DNA of 7,833 nucleotides from assembly GCA_028687085.1 (NCBI GenBank), contig JAQUAU010000033.1, forward strand, positions 1 through 7,833, given 5' to 3'. Under the pieces are notes generated by a model. The model ran no database searches, was not told where the DNA came from, and saw only the letters and a list, made by a program, of their open reading frames with translations. Below are positions 1 to 5,347 of the stretch, in pieces; the stretch's first letter is position 1; every line of letters starts with the position of its first letter. The stretch comes from Minisyncoccota bacterium (GTDB lineage: Bacteria; Patescibacteriota; Minisyncoccia; Phycocordibacterales; Phycocordibacteraceae). The translations under genes were made by a program, and so were the position numbers.

Positions 1-200
1 GTTATGATCTCCATATCGCGGTGAGGATGCATTCCAAAACCTGCTCCCGCATTGATACGATCATCATTAATCACCCGTAAGGTACCGAAGCCCATTCGTG
101 CACGGTTATGGTATTCGGCGAACGAAAAGCTAAAACGGCTAGAGAGCCATCCAAGTTCTGAGATACCGCGCTCATCGGCACGATGGATGTTAGGTGACAT
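1..200 (-). CDS. Pirin family protein, N-terminal part (cut by window edge)
   Basis: This is the 5' end of a pirin-type bicupin gene reading leftward from ATG at 200-198; 66 codons are visible and the rest lies outside the window. The start of the protein is typical of the YhhW/quercetin 2,3-dioxygenase-like group: RADERG at residues 7-12, a GWL...FSFAEYH stretch around 17-31, MGFGTLRVINDDR at 36-48, and the cupin metal motif GxHPHRDMEI near 56-65 with two histidines (58 and 60) that bind metal in YhhW-like proteins. The other two expected ligands (His, Glu) would lie beyond the edge. An A-rich site with AAGG sits about ten bases upstream of the start. Known family members include enzymes that oxidise flavonols and proteins with regulatory roles; the substrate here cannot be told. 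It is divergent from the EamA transporter and shares a short promoter region with it. Confidence 0.9.
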   Translation of the reverse strand, partial: MSPNIHRADERGISELGWLSSRFSFSFAEYHNRARMGFGTLRVINDDRINAGAGFGMHPHRDMEII

Positions 201-314
201 GAGGAGACCTTTTTAAAGATAGGTTTTAGTTCTAAAATATACGCCAAGTTAATAACAATGTCAAGTTTAATCTATTTCATCCACCTCAAAGCCAAAAAGT
301 CGCACAATCACGCC
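201..314. promoter_or_regulatory. Divergent intergenic region, pirin / EamA transporter
   Basis: This stretch separates the two divergent starts and must hold promoters for both. It is very A/T rich. On the plus strand TAAAAT at 233-238 is a fair -10 box, with only a T-run where the -35 would be, which is common in Campylobacterota promoters. If used, the transcript would start near 245. No clear operator palindrome is seen. Promoter placement is inference. Confidence 0.3.
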
Positions 315-1205
315 ATGAAAAAAGAATCAACAAATATCTATCTGATCGGTATGATCGTTGCGATGCTCTTTTGGGGGTTTGCGTGGACGGCGGGGAAAGT
401 GGCGGCGGAACACTCTAATGCCGAAGTCGCCGCTTTTTGGCGTTATGCGATCTCATTTATCAGCATCATTCCCATTATTTGGTATTTGAAAACACCCCTT
501 AAAACCGATAGAACAGGGTTGATCTATATGGTGATCGCTGGGGTTTTGACGTCGCTTTTTAATTATCTCTTTTTCGCGGGACTTTCGCATGGCGATGCGG
601 GTTATGGCGGGACGATGGTGACATCACTCGCTCCGATCATCACCTATATCCTCTCTATCTCATTTTTGGGAACCAAGGTCTCCATGCGCCAAATCGGGGC
701 ACTCTCCATCGGTATTTTCGGAGCGTTGATATTGCTTCGCGTGCCGTTTGACGGGTTTGCGTTTTTGAATGTCGATAGTGCCTATTTTCTGGGATGTGCG
801 GTTGTGTGGGCGTTGGTGACGGTGGTCTCACAAAAAGCGGCGGCGCGTGCGCATCTGATGTTTTATACATTGGTCGTTTTCGGGATCACGACGTTTATCA
901 ATATGCTCTTTGCTCTGCCGCACCGCCCTTTTGATTTTGGCGCGTATGATGCGGTGTTCTGGTGGACGATCCTCTTTATCGGGGTGATTCCGGGGACGTT
1001 TAGTACGGCGCTCTATTTCATCTCGGCTGGGAAAGTGGGGGCGCATCGGACGGGTGTATTTATGTTTATCGTCCCCGTTGGGGCTATCGTGTCGAGCTGG
1101 GTCGTGTACGGTGAGACGTTGGCAATCTCGACACTGTTCGGATGTTTGATGGCATTTGCGGCGGTGATCTTGTTTAATTTGAGAAAAGCGAAAGGAGCTA
1201 TGTGA
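315..1205 (+). CDS. EamA/DMT-superfamily transporter (ten-helix exporter)
   Basis: This is an inner-membrane permease of the drug/metabolite transporter superfamily. The protein (296 aa from this start) is almost wholly hydrophobic, with about ten membrane helices arranged as two EamA repeats, roughly codons 10-140 and 155-290. Family landmarks are visible: FWGFAWTAGK in helix 1, an FWRY pair entering helix 2, GGTMVTSLAPII in helix 4, and near the end VPVGAIVSSWVVYGE followed by a last helix and a short basic tail. Such proteins usually export amino acids, metabolites or drugs; the substrate cannot be read from sequence. The frame is also open from an ATG at 258, giving 315 aa. The start at 315 was chosen because the extra 19 residues are not family-like and the usual length is about 290-300 aa. 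Neither start has a strong Shine-Dalgarno site. The 3' end overlaps the next ORF by four bases. Confidence 0.88.
   Translation: MKKESTNIYLIGMIVAMLFWGFAWTAGKVAAEHSNAEVAAFWRYAISFISIIPIIWYLKTPLKTDRTGLIYMVIAGVLTSLFNYLFFAGLSHGDAGYGGTMVTSLAPIITYILSISFLGTKVSMRQIGALSIGIFGALILLRVPFDGFAFLNVDSAYFLGCAVVWALVTVVSQKAAARAHLMFYTLVVFGITTFINMLFALPHRPFDFGAYDAVFWWTILFIGVIPGTFSTALYFISAGKVGAHRTGVFMFIVPVGAIVSSWVVYGETLAISTLFGCLMAFAAVILFNLRKAKGAM
1191..1197 (+). promoter_or_regulatory. Ribosome binding site for the GTG start at 1202
   Basis: AAAGGAG lies inside the last codons of the transporter, four bases before GTG at 1202. The ATG at 1200 cannot serve because it is followed directly by TGA, the transporter stop. 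This site fixes the start of the 137-aa ORF and implies translational coupling. Confidence 0.7.
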
Positions 1206-1615
1206 GTATTTATGCTTTGCAATCTCCAGCAGGTGGGTTTTTGGATGAAGATCTGAATCATTTTAATAAAGTTTTTGATGATTGGTGCGTACAGTTTGAT
1301 AATTTTGAGGATGCTGCCACCATTGCGAGTACATTGGATAAGAAAAGATATTCTGATGTCGTCGAAATCACTCCTCTGAGCTATCCTAAGTATTTTTTTC
1401 ATAATTTACAAGGGATAATACATGCAACACGCGAAGTAGAGGGGAATATTGTCTGTATTGTGGAACCTTTTATGGGATCGAATTTTCGTATCGCGGTTTG
1501 TAATTTGGAAACAAAAGCGGTGAGATTAACGGCAACAAAGTATAAAAATACAATGAGCGTCGAAGGTGCATTTGCGAACTTTACGATCAAAGATGACAAA
1601 GATTCTGAAATCTAG
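1202..1615 (+). CDS. Hypothetical protein, 137 aa, coupled to the transporter
   Basis: I do not recognise this protein. It starts at GTG with a strong AAAGGAG site and overlaps the transporter stop by four bases, so the two genes are co-transcribed and probably translationally coupled. The protein is soluble, without signal peptide or membrane helix. The first half is rich in aromatic and acidic residues (LNHFNKVFDDWCVQFDNFED near 17-36). The second half alternates hydrophobic and polar residues like a beta-sheet (GNIVCIVEPF, FRIAVCNLETKAVRLTATKY), and the tail is acidic (KDDKDSEI). Codon use is visibly more A/T rich than in the transporter, suggesting a different history. A terminator follows directly. 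A role beside the transporter is only inferred from position. Confidence 0.7.
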   Translation: MSIYALQSPAGGFLDEDLNHFNKVFDDWCVQFDNFEDAATIASTLDKKRYSDVVEITPLSYPKYFFHNLQGIIHATREVEGNIVCIVEPFMGSNFRIAVCNLETKAVRLTATKYKNTMSVEGAFANFTIKDDKDSEI

Positions 1616-1619
1616 GTCA

Positions 1620-1650
1620 AGATCGGGTCAACAACCTGATCTATATTTTT
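1620..1650 (+). terminator. Rho-independent terminator after the transporter/hypothetical pair
   Basis: Arms AGATCGGGT (1620-1628) and ACCTGATCT (1634-1642) form a nine-pair stem with one G·T wobble around a five-base loop, CAACA. The sequence then runs ATATTTTT to 1650. It begins five bases after the stop codon at 1613-1615. This is the clearest terminator in the window. Confidence 0.75.
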
Positions 1651-1695
1651 AAATATTGATTTACAAAATTTTGAGAAAAAGGAAAAGGGAAGTCT

Positions 1696-1896
1696 ATGCC
1701 GTTTGTGAATATAAAAATAACTAAAGATGGAACAACGAGAGAGCAAAAAGCTCAGATAGTTGCTGAAATTACCGATACATTAGTACGTGTATTAGGAAAG
1801 AATCCTGAACACACGCATATCGTTATAGAAGAAATCGAGTTAGAAAACTGGGGATTTGGCGGCATACTAACCGATGAATATAGAGCAAAAAGCTGA
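1696..1896 (+). CDS. 4-oxalocrotonate tautomerase family protein (DmpI-like)
   Basis: This 66-aa protein is a small tautomerase of the beta-alpha-beta fold that works as an oligomer, moving protons in keto-enol substrates with an N-terminal proline as general base. Pro2, exposed once the initiator Met is removed, heads the motif PFVNIKI. The EQKAQIVAEITDTLVRVL helix follows, then the IVIEEIELENWGFGG strand and loop that carries the hydrophobic active-site edge. The spacing between strand 1 and the helix is one residue longer than in classical XylH, and the arginine of classical GR(11) is not at its place (KDGTTREQ here). The sequence resembles the Helicobacter pylori DmpI-like protein more closely than XylH. 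No catechol meta-cleavage genes are nearby, so 4-oxalocrotonate itself need not be the substrate. A GGGAAG site precedes ATG at 1696. Confidence 0.88.
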   Translation: MPFVNIKITKDGTTREQKAQIVAEITDTLVRVLGKNPEHTHIVIEEIELENWGFGGILTDEYRAKS

Positions 1897-1954
1897 ATAT
1901 TCAACGATAACCTATATCAAAAAAGTGGCAATTAGAAAGAAGAGGGGAAAATAA

Positions 1955-2311
1955 ATGATTGATACAGCATTCGCCGAGCGCTTCGCCCATGAGTGGGTAG
2001 AGGCGTGGAATCGTCATGATTTGGAAGCGGTTTTATCGCATTACAGTGATGATTTCGAGATGAGTTCGCCGTTTATCATCGTGTTTAGTCCTGAATCGGG
2101 CGGGACGTTGAGAGGAAAAGAGGCGGTTTCTCAGTATTGGGCGGAAGCATTGGAGAAATTTAGCGATCTGCATTTCGTACTGGATAGTGTATTTGTCGGG
2201 GCGGATTCGATTGCCCTCACGTATACGTCGGTGTTGGATAAAAAGGCGGTAGAGGTTTTCTTTTTCGACGAGAATGGGAAAGTGGTGAAAGCAGCGGCGC
2301 ATTATTTTTGA
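1955..2311 (+). CDS. NTF2/SnoaL-fold protein, 118 aa
   Basis: This is a small soluble protein of the nuclear transport factor 2/ketosteroid isomerase-like fold. The N-terminal helix WVEAWNRHDLEAVLSHYSDDFEMSSP (residues about 14-39) is the usual signature: a W-N-x-H-D helix, then an acidic strand that lines the cone-shaped pocket. GTLRGKEAVSQYWAEAL (about 50-66) is the second conserved segment. The C-terminal strands are VLDSVFVGADSIALTYTSV and AVEVFFFDENGKVVKAAAHYF. The length of about 120 aa is normal. Members include isomerases, cyclases, hydrolases and binding proteins, so no reaction can be given. The GAGGGG site about eight bases before ATG supports the start. Codons are richer in G/C than in the tautomerase gene 58 bases upstream. 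Confidence 0.85.
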   Translation: MIDTAFAERFAHEWVEAWNRHDLEAVLSHYSDDFEMSSPFIIVFSPESGGTLRGKEAVSQYWAEALEKFSDLHFVLDSVFVGADSIALTYTSVLDKKAVEVFFFDENGKVVKAAAHYF

Positions 2312-2390
2312 GTAGTTAAAGAGTATTTGGAGGTTATAGGTATCACCTGACCCCTATATCCGTTGATTAGCTCCACTGATTTGTTTAGAG
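2312..2390. other. Convergent intergenic spacer with two weak inverted repeats
   Basis: The plus-strand NTF2-like gene and the minus-strand membrane-protein gene end toward each other here. Two six-base inverted repeats are visible: TATAGG/CCTATA (2335-2340, 2353-2358) and TAGCTC/GAGCTA (2368-2373, 2388-2393, the latter over the minus-strand stop). Neither is G/C rich or followed by a clear T-run, so I do not call a terminator. Read on the minus strand, the middle contains GGGGTCAGGTGATACC, loosely like the GGGTCAGGT ends seen near IS200-like/RAYT transposases; that is memory-based and weak. Confidence 0.35.
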
Positions 2391-3170
2391 CTACAACGCT
2401 TTCCTTTCTGTGTACCCAGATGCAGAAAGGAGTTTTAAAAACTCTACACCAATTCTTGTGATCTTTATTCTTTGTTTTATTTCTTCAATAACTCTAGTAT
2501 CTTTTAAATAGGCAAGATACTGTTTAGTGTCCCATGTTTTATAAATTTCTGGATACTCGGCTTTAACGTCGTTAAAGTATTTATCGATATCTTCCAAGTT
2601 AATGCCTTCTTCACTGCCTTGTAGTTTACGTAACAAGGCAATCTGACTTCCAAAAATTGTGTTGTAGTTCGTTTCAAACCAATTTATTACTTGAGCGGCT
2701 GCCAGATGACGGATTAACACTTTTGAAGTATCGCCAGAAAAATTCATATTTTTTGCCGATAAATCTGCTTCTATCCGTCTTTCTTGGTCGGCAATGATTT
2801 CAAAGTCCTTTCCATATTCCATTAATTCATTGACATTTTTTTCATTATCACTGAAGCCTTGCGCTTTGTTCAATGTTGCTTGCTGCAGCGTTGCAAGAAA
2901 TGATTTGTCGTCTCGATAATCGCTTGGTGCATATAATTTATCATGGTGGCGAGAAACGAGCCAACCAAAAAGTAATAAGACTAAAACCGGAAAAAGAACT
3001 ACAAACCAAACAAGAGGAGTTCTTTCTTCGCTTTGCAATGAATCTGCTGAAAAGCCAAATAATAAACAAACAAATCCATATACTAATACGATAAATAGTG
3101 CAATTATTCCTAACGGATTTCGAGACAAATCTTTTGCTGAATTGGCAAAAGTGGACAAATATTCAGTCAT
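2391..3170 (-). CDS. Two-helix membrane protein with soluble C-terminal domain, unknown function
   Basis: The protein has 259 aa and starts at ATG 3170. Two hydrophobic helices lie near residues 19-42 (PLGIIALFIVLVYGFVCLLFGF) and 52-72 (PLVWFVVLFPVLVLLLFGWLV), joined by a short acidic loop. A basic SRHHDKLYAPSDY stretch follows, and then about 175 residues of soluble, charged, mostly helical sequence. The C-terminus (about 215-250: YLAYLKDTRVIEEIKQRIKITRIGVEFLKLL) has the spacing of a winged-helix end, with ITRIGVEFL like the final strand and helix. I have the impression that PLGIIALF...WFLVLFP...SRHH.KLYAPSDF is a widespread N-terminal module of unassigned function, sometimes in accessory regions. 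Codons are A/T rich. It stands alone, with unrelated neighbours on both sides. The GAGGA site lies rather far (about 13 bases) from the start. Confidence 0.8.
   Translation of the reverse strand: MTEYLSTFANSAKDLSRNPLGIIALFIVLVYGFVCLLFGFSADSLQSEERTPLVWFVVLFPVLVLLLFGWLVSRHHDKLYAPSDYRDDKSFLATLQQATLNKAQGFSDNEKNVNELMEYGKDFEIIADQERRIEADLSAKNMNFSGDTSKVLIRHLAAAQVINWFETNYNTIFGSQIALLRKLQGSEEGINLEDIDKYFNDVKAEYPEIYKTWDTKQYLAYLKDTRVIEEIKQRIKITRIGVEFLKLLSASGYTERKAL
2402..2431 (-). repeat. Nine-bp hairpin within the 3' end of the membrane-protein gene
   Basis: TCCTTTCTG (2402-2410) and CAGAAAGGA (2423-2431) are perfect inverted arms around a 12-base loop, inside the last dozen codons of the minus-strand gene. 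There is no following T-run, so it is not a standard terminator. It could protect the mRNA 3' end. Confidence 0.45.
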
Positions 3171-3313
3171 TATTTTCTTGATCCTCTAACTATTTATTCA
3201 TACTCAAAATGTACCATTTTGCTAGAAATTCACTAGATACTCGGACATTCAAAATGTCCTAATATCAAAAAGATCCAAGCAGAATTTTACATATCAACAT
3301 ATTTTTAAACATT
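3171..3313. promoter_or_regulatory. A/T-rich upstream region with two short palindromes
   Basis: This is the leader and promoter region of the minus-strand membrane-protein gene. Two perfect palindromes with seven-base arms and three-base centres are present: CAAAATG-TAC-CATTTTG at 3205-3221 and GGACATT-CAA-AATGTCC at 3243-3259. Both contain TCAAAATGT (3204-3212 and 3249-3257), so the element is also a direct repeat 45 bases apart, about four helical turns. No T-run follows either hairpin. Paired operator sites for an autoregulated or adjacent regulator are a reasonable but unproven reading. No clear -35/-10 pair was found. Confidence 0.4.
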
Positions 3314-3373
3314 TTACGCTGTTTGTCTTAAAATAATTTCTGCAAACGCTTTAACGGCAGGTTCTATTAAACT
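3314..3373 (-). pseudogene. Possible C-terminal remnant of a LysR-type regulator
   Basis: On the minus strand, just after and slightly overlapping the end of the amidotransferase gene, the codons down to a TAA at 3316-3314 read SLIEPAVKAFAEIILRQTA. This has the look of the final helix of LysR-type regulators, which typically end with S-P-A-x-x-A-F-x-E/D-x-(L/I)-R. A TAA stop occurs in frame just upstream, and no LysR HTH or effector domain exists nearby, so only the tail would remain. It is short, and the resemblance could be chance. Confidence 0.3.
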
Positions 3374-4032
3374 TTATTCCACCGATCTAACAGCTCAAAC
3401 AGTGCTGTATTGGCTGTGGGAATGTGATGCGCTTCAGCTCGAATCGTATCGGCATTAGTAATATACGGTGAATCAAAATCGAGATAAGCACTATCGGCAT
3501 TTAAGAGTCCGTTCATACTCTCTTGAGTTGTTTCAAAATGAAACTGCGTTGCGATAATACGTCCATCAGGGGTGGCGAATGCCTGATTTTTAAAGGCATC
3601 ATTGGATGCTATACGTATCGTCCCCTCGGGAAGATCGAATGTATCGCCGTGCCAATGAAACACGGTCATTCTCGGTGCTAAATCTAGGGTGAGCGGATGA
3701 GGTAAAATCTCGATATCGCGCCATCCGGCTTCGCGTGTATGCGATGGGTAGACGGATGCACCCATTGCGCTTGCGATGAGCTGTGCCCCTAAACAGATAC
3801 CGAATACTTTGCCACTCTCACGGATGCGTTGGCGTAGAAACTCGATCTCGTTTCGGATAAAATCCAGATCGTCGTACGCACTCATCGATCCACCTAATAC
3901 GATCAAAAGATCGTCTGCTTCCAACGGTTCATTTTCCCAACATCGGATGATGCGGTAAGGGATGGCTCGCATACGCGCCCACTCGCCGATGGCCGCTTCA
4001 TTTTCAAAAGGTACATGTTGCCAGATGGTCAT
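3367..4032 (-). CDS. Class I glutamine amidotransferase-like protein
   Basis: This 221-aa protein is a free-standing triad glutamine amidotransferase (GATase1) domain. Catalytic features are all visible: the oxyanion-side loop LIVLGGSMSAYDD (43-55), the nucleophile elbow GICLGAQL with Cys80, and His165 and Glu167 in TQFHFE. HWHGDTFDLPEG (126-137) is the conserved segment of the stand-alone group related to the GMP synthase glutaminase domain (COG0518-like). There is no synthetase domain attached or nearby. Family members may hydrolyse glutamine or gamma-glutamyl compounds, and the real substrate is open. AGGAG six bases before ATG at 4032 supports the start. It is the last gene of a minus-strand operon, 22 bases after the Ada-like fusion. 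Confidence 0.9.
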   Translation of the reverse strand: MTIWQHVPFENEAAIGEWARMRAIPYRIIRCWENEPLEADDLLIVLGGSMSAYDDLDFIRNEIEFLRQRIRESGKVFGICLGAQLIASAMGASVYPSHTREAGWRDIEILPHPLTLDLAPRMTVFHWHGDTFDLPEGTIRIASNDAFKNQAFATPDGRIIATQFHFETTQESMNGLLNADSAYLDFDSPYITNADTIRAEAHHIPTANTALFELLDRWNKV

Positions 4033-4054
4033 GATAACTCCTGCGGTGTTAATG

Positions 4055-5335
4055 TTAGAGTTGAATCCGAAAGGGGATCATTGCTGATTTTGAAAATCCC
4101 ATACTTTCGTAAAATCGGTGTGCCGAGAGATTATCCGCATCGGTGAGGAGAGTAACTCTTCGAATCCCTTTTTCTTTACTGCATGTGAGGACATATTCGA
4201 GCAAGGATGAGCCGATATCCTCTCCACGGTGTTTCTCATCGATGACCATATCTTCGAGCAGGGCGACTCTCTTTCCCAGTGCCGTTGAGACGGTGTACAA
4301 GATATTAACCATCCCTACAATCTCGTTATCTATTGATGCGACGTATATCTCACCGATCCGCTCATCCTCGATGATCATTTTCAGTCCCTTCGTCTGATGC
4401 GTGCTATCGGGGGTAAATTCGACCTCTTTCGAAAAGAGCTGATGTAAAAGTTTACAAAGGATCGGGATGTCTTCTATAGTTGCTGTGCGGTAGGTGATAG
4501 GGGTCTCTTTGGAGGCGGATTCGTAGGCGATAAGGATTTTTTTGCGTTCAATGCCCCATCGGTAGCCGCTCATAGCACCGCTTTTGGCGATGACGCGATG
4601 GCAGGGGATGAGATAGCCGATGTGGTTCTCCCCGATGGCGTTGGCGACGGCACGAACGGCTTTTGGCCTGTCGATAAAGTTCGCGACATCCTGATAGGTC
4701 GTGATGCCGCCGTTAGGGAGGTTGATAAGCGCTTTCCAGACATTGATCTGTAGGTTTGTCCCCTTGACCAAGAGATTGTATTTTTTGTTTTTGATAAAAA
4801 TGTTTTCCAGATAGGTACGGGCTTTTAGATCATCATGCACCAGATTGGCATTTTCCCAAAGCTCACAAAAACGTTTATAGATCGACTCTTTGTTGTTGTC
4901 GATAAATCCCAAATAGCAGACCCCTTTGTCAGTATAGGCGATCAGTGCTTCACCGAAAGGAGTGAGACCGAAACCGTAGGTGATGGTGACGTCTTTCCCT
5001 TTTTCGCGCCACTCTTTTGGGGTAACTCCTATGAGATTGACAAAAAGTTCATGCAGTCTGCTGGAACTGGATAATCCGATATCCAGAGTACTGTCCAACA
5101 GAGATTTGGACTCTTTGATATGCTCTTTGGCGTAGTTCAGCGTCACTGAGTGGAGAAACTGTTTAGGCGTTACTCCGACATACTCTTTAAACACCCGCAT
5201 AAAATGGTATTTGCTCATCCCTATGTTTCGAGCTATCTCATCGATCGAGGGCTGATCTTTGAAATGGGTGTCGATATAGGTAATGGCTTTGGCAATAAGC
5301 TGATAATTCTGATTTAATATCTCGATATCTTGCAT
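4055..5335 (-). CDS. AraC HTH – O6-alkylguanine-DNA methyltransferase – GNAT fusion (Ada-like)
   Basis: Three domains are joined in one protein, numbered here from the upstream ATG at 5359; the chosen start is Met9. Residues about 18-120 are an AraC-type double helix-turn-helix (SIDEIARNIGMSKYHFMRVFKEYVGVTPKQF, then GLSSSSRLHELFVNLIGVTPKEW). Residues about 125-282 are an alkyltransferase: TTYQDVA, Arg236 in KAVRAVANAIGEN (the arginine-finger/recognition region), and PCHRV with the methyl-acceptor Cys253. Residues about 288-434 are a GNAT acetyltransferase ending LSAHRFYESMGF. Compared with E. coli Ada, the N-terminal zinc/phosphotriester domain is missing, so the usual methyl sensor for activation is absent. 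The GNAT acetyl-CoA loop reads RGEDIG, with Asp381 where glycine is usual. AAAGG seven bases before ATG 5335 decides the start. The gene follows glyA by ten bases and is probably coupled to it. A DNA alkylation repair role is firm; the acetylation target is unknown. Confidence 0.9.
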   Translation of the reverse strand: MQDIEILNQNYQLIAKAITYIDTHFKDQPSIDEIARNIGMSKYHFMRVFKEYVGVTPKQFLHSVTLNYAKEHIKESKSLLDSTLDIGLSSSSRLHELFVNLIGVTPKEWREKGKDVTITYGFGLTPFGEALIAYTDKGVCYLGFIDNNKESIYKRFCELWENANLVHDDLKARTYLENIFIKNKKYNLLVKGTNLQINVWKALINLPNGGITTYQDVANFIDRPKAVRAVANAIGENHIGYLIPCHRVIAKSGAMSGYRWGIERKKILIAYESASKETPITYRTATIEDIPILCKLLHQLFSKEVEFTPDSTHQTKGLKMIIEDERIGEIYVASIDNEIVGMVNILYTVSTALGKRVALLEDMVIDEKHRGEDIGSSLLEYVLTCSKEKGIRRVTLLTDADNLSAHRFYESMGFSKSAMIPFRIQL

Positions 5336-5338
5336 ACG

Positions 5339-5347
5339 ATCACCTTT
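5339..5347 (-). promoter_or_regulatory. Ribosome binding site of the Ada-like gene, overlapping the glyA stop
   Basis: Read on the minus strand, AAAGGTGAT lies with AAAGG seven bases before ATG 5335-5333 and overlaps the glyA TAA (5348-5346). The alternative ATG at 5359 lies inside glyA with no comparable site. Confidence 0.65.

Noticed and set aside
258..314. ATG at 258 as the start of the EamA transporter
   Set aside because: The extra 19 residues are not family-like and make the protein longer than usual. It stays possible, as neither start has a strong ribosome site.
1013..1402. Minus-strand open frame of 129 codons under the transporter and the hypothetical gene
   Set aside because: It spans two well-supported plus-strand genes and has no recognisable domain or ribosome site; it is an antisense shadow.
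2335..2393. Bidirectional terminator between the convergent genes
   Set aside because: The inverted repeats have six-base arms, long loops, low G/C and no T-runs.
3171..3366. Attachment site or tRNA fragment in the gene-free A/T-rich stretch
   Set aside because: No tRNA-like arms, CCA end or matching long direct repeats were found in the window.
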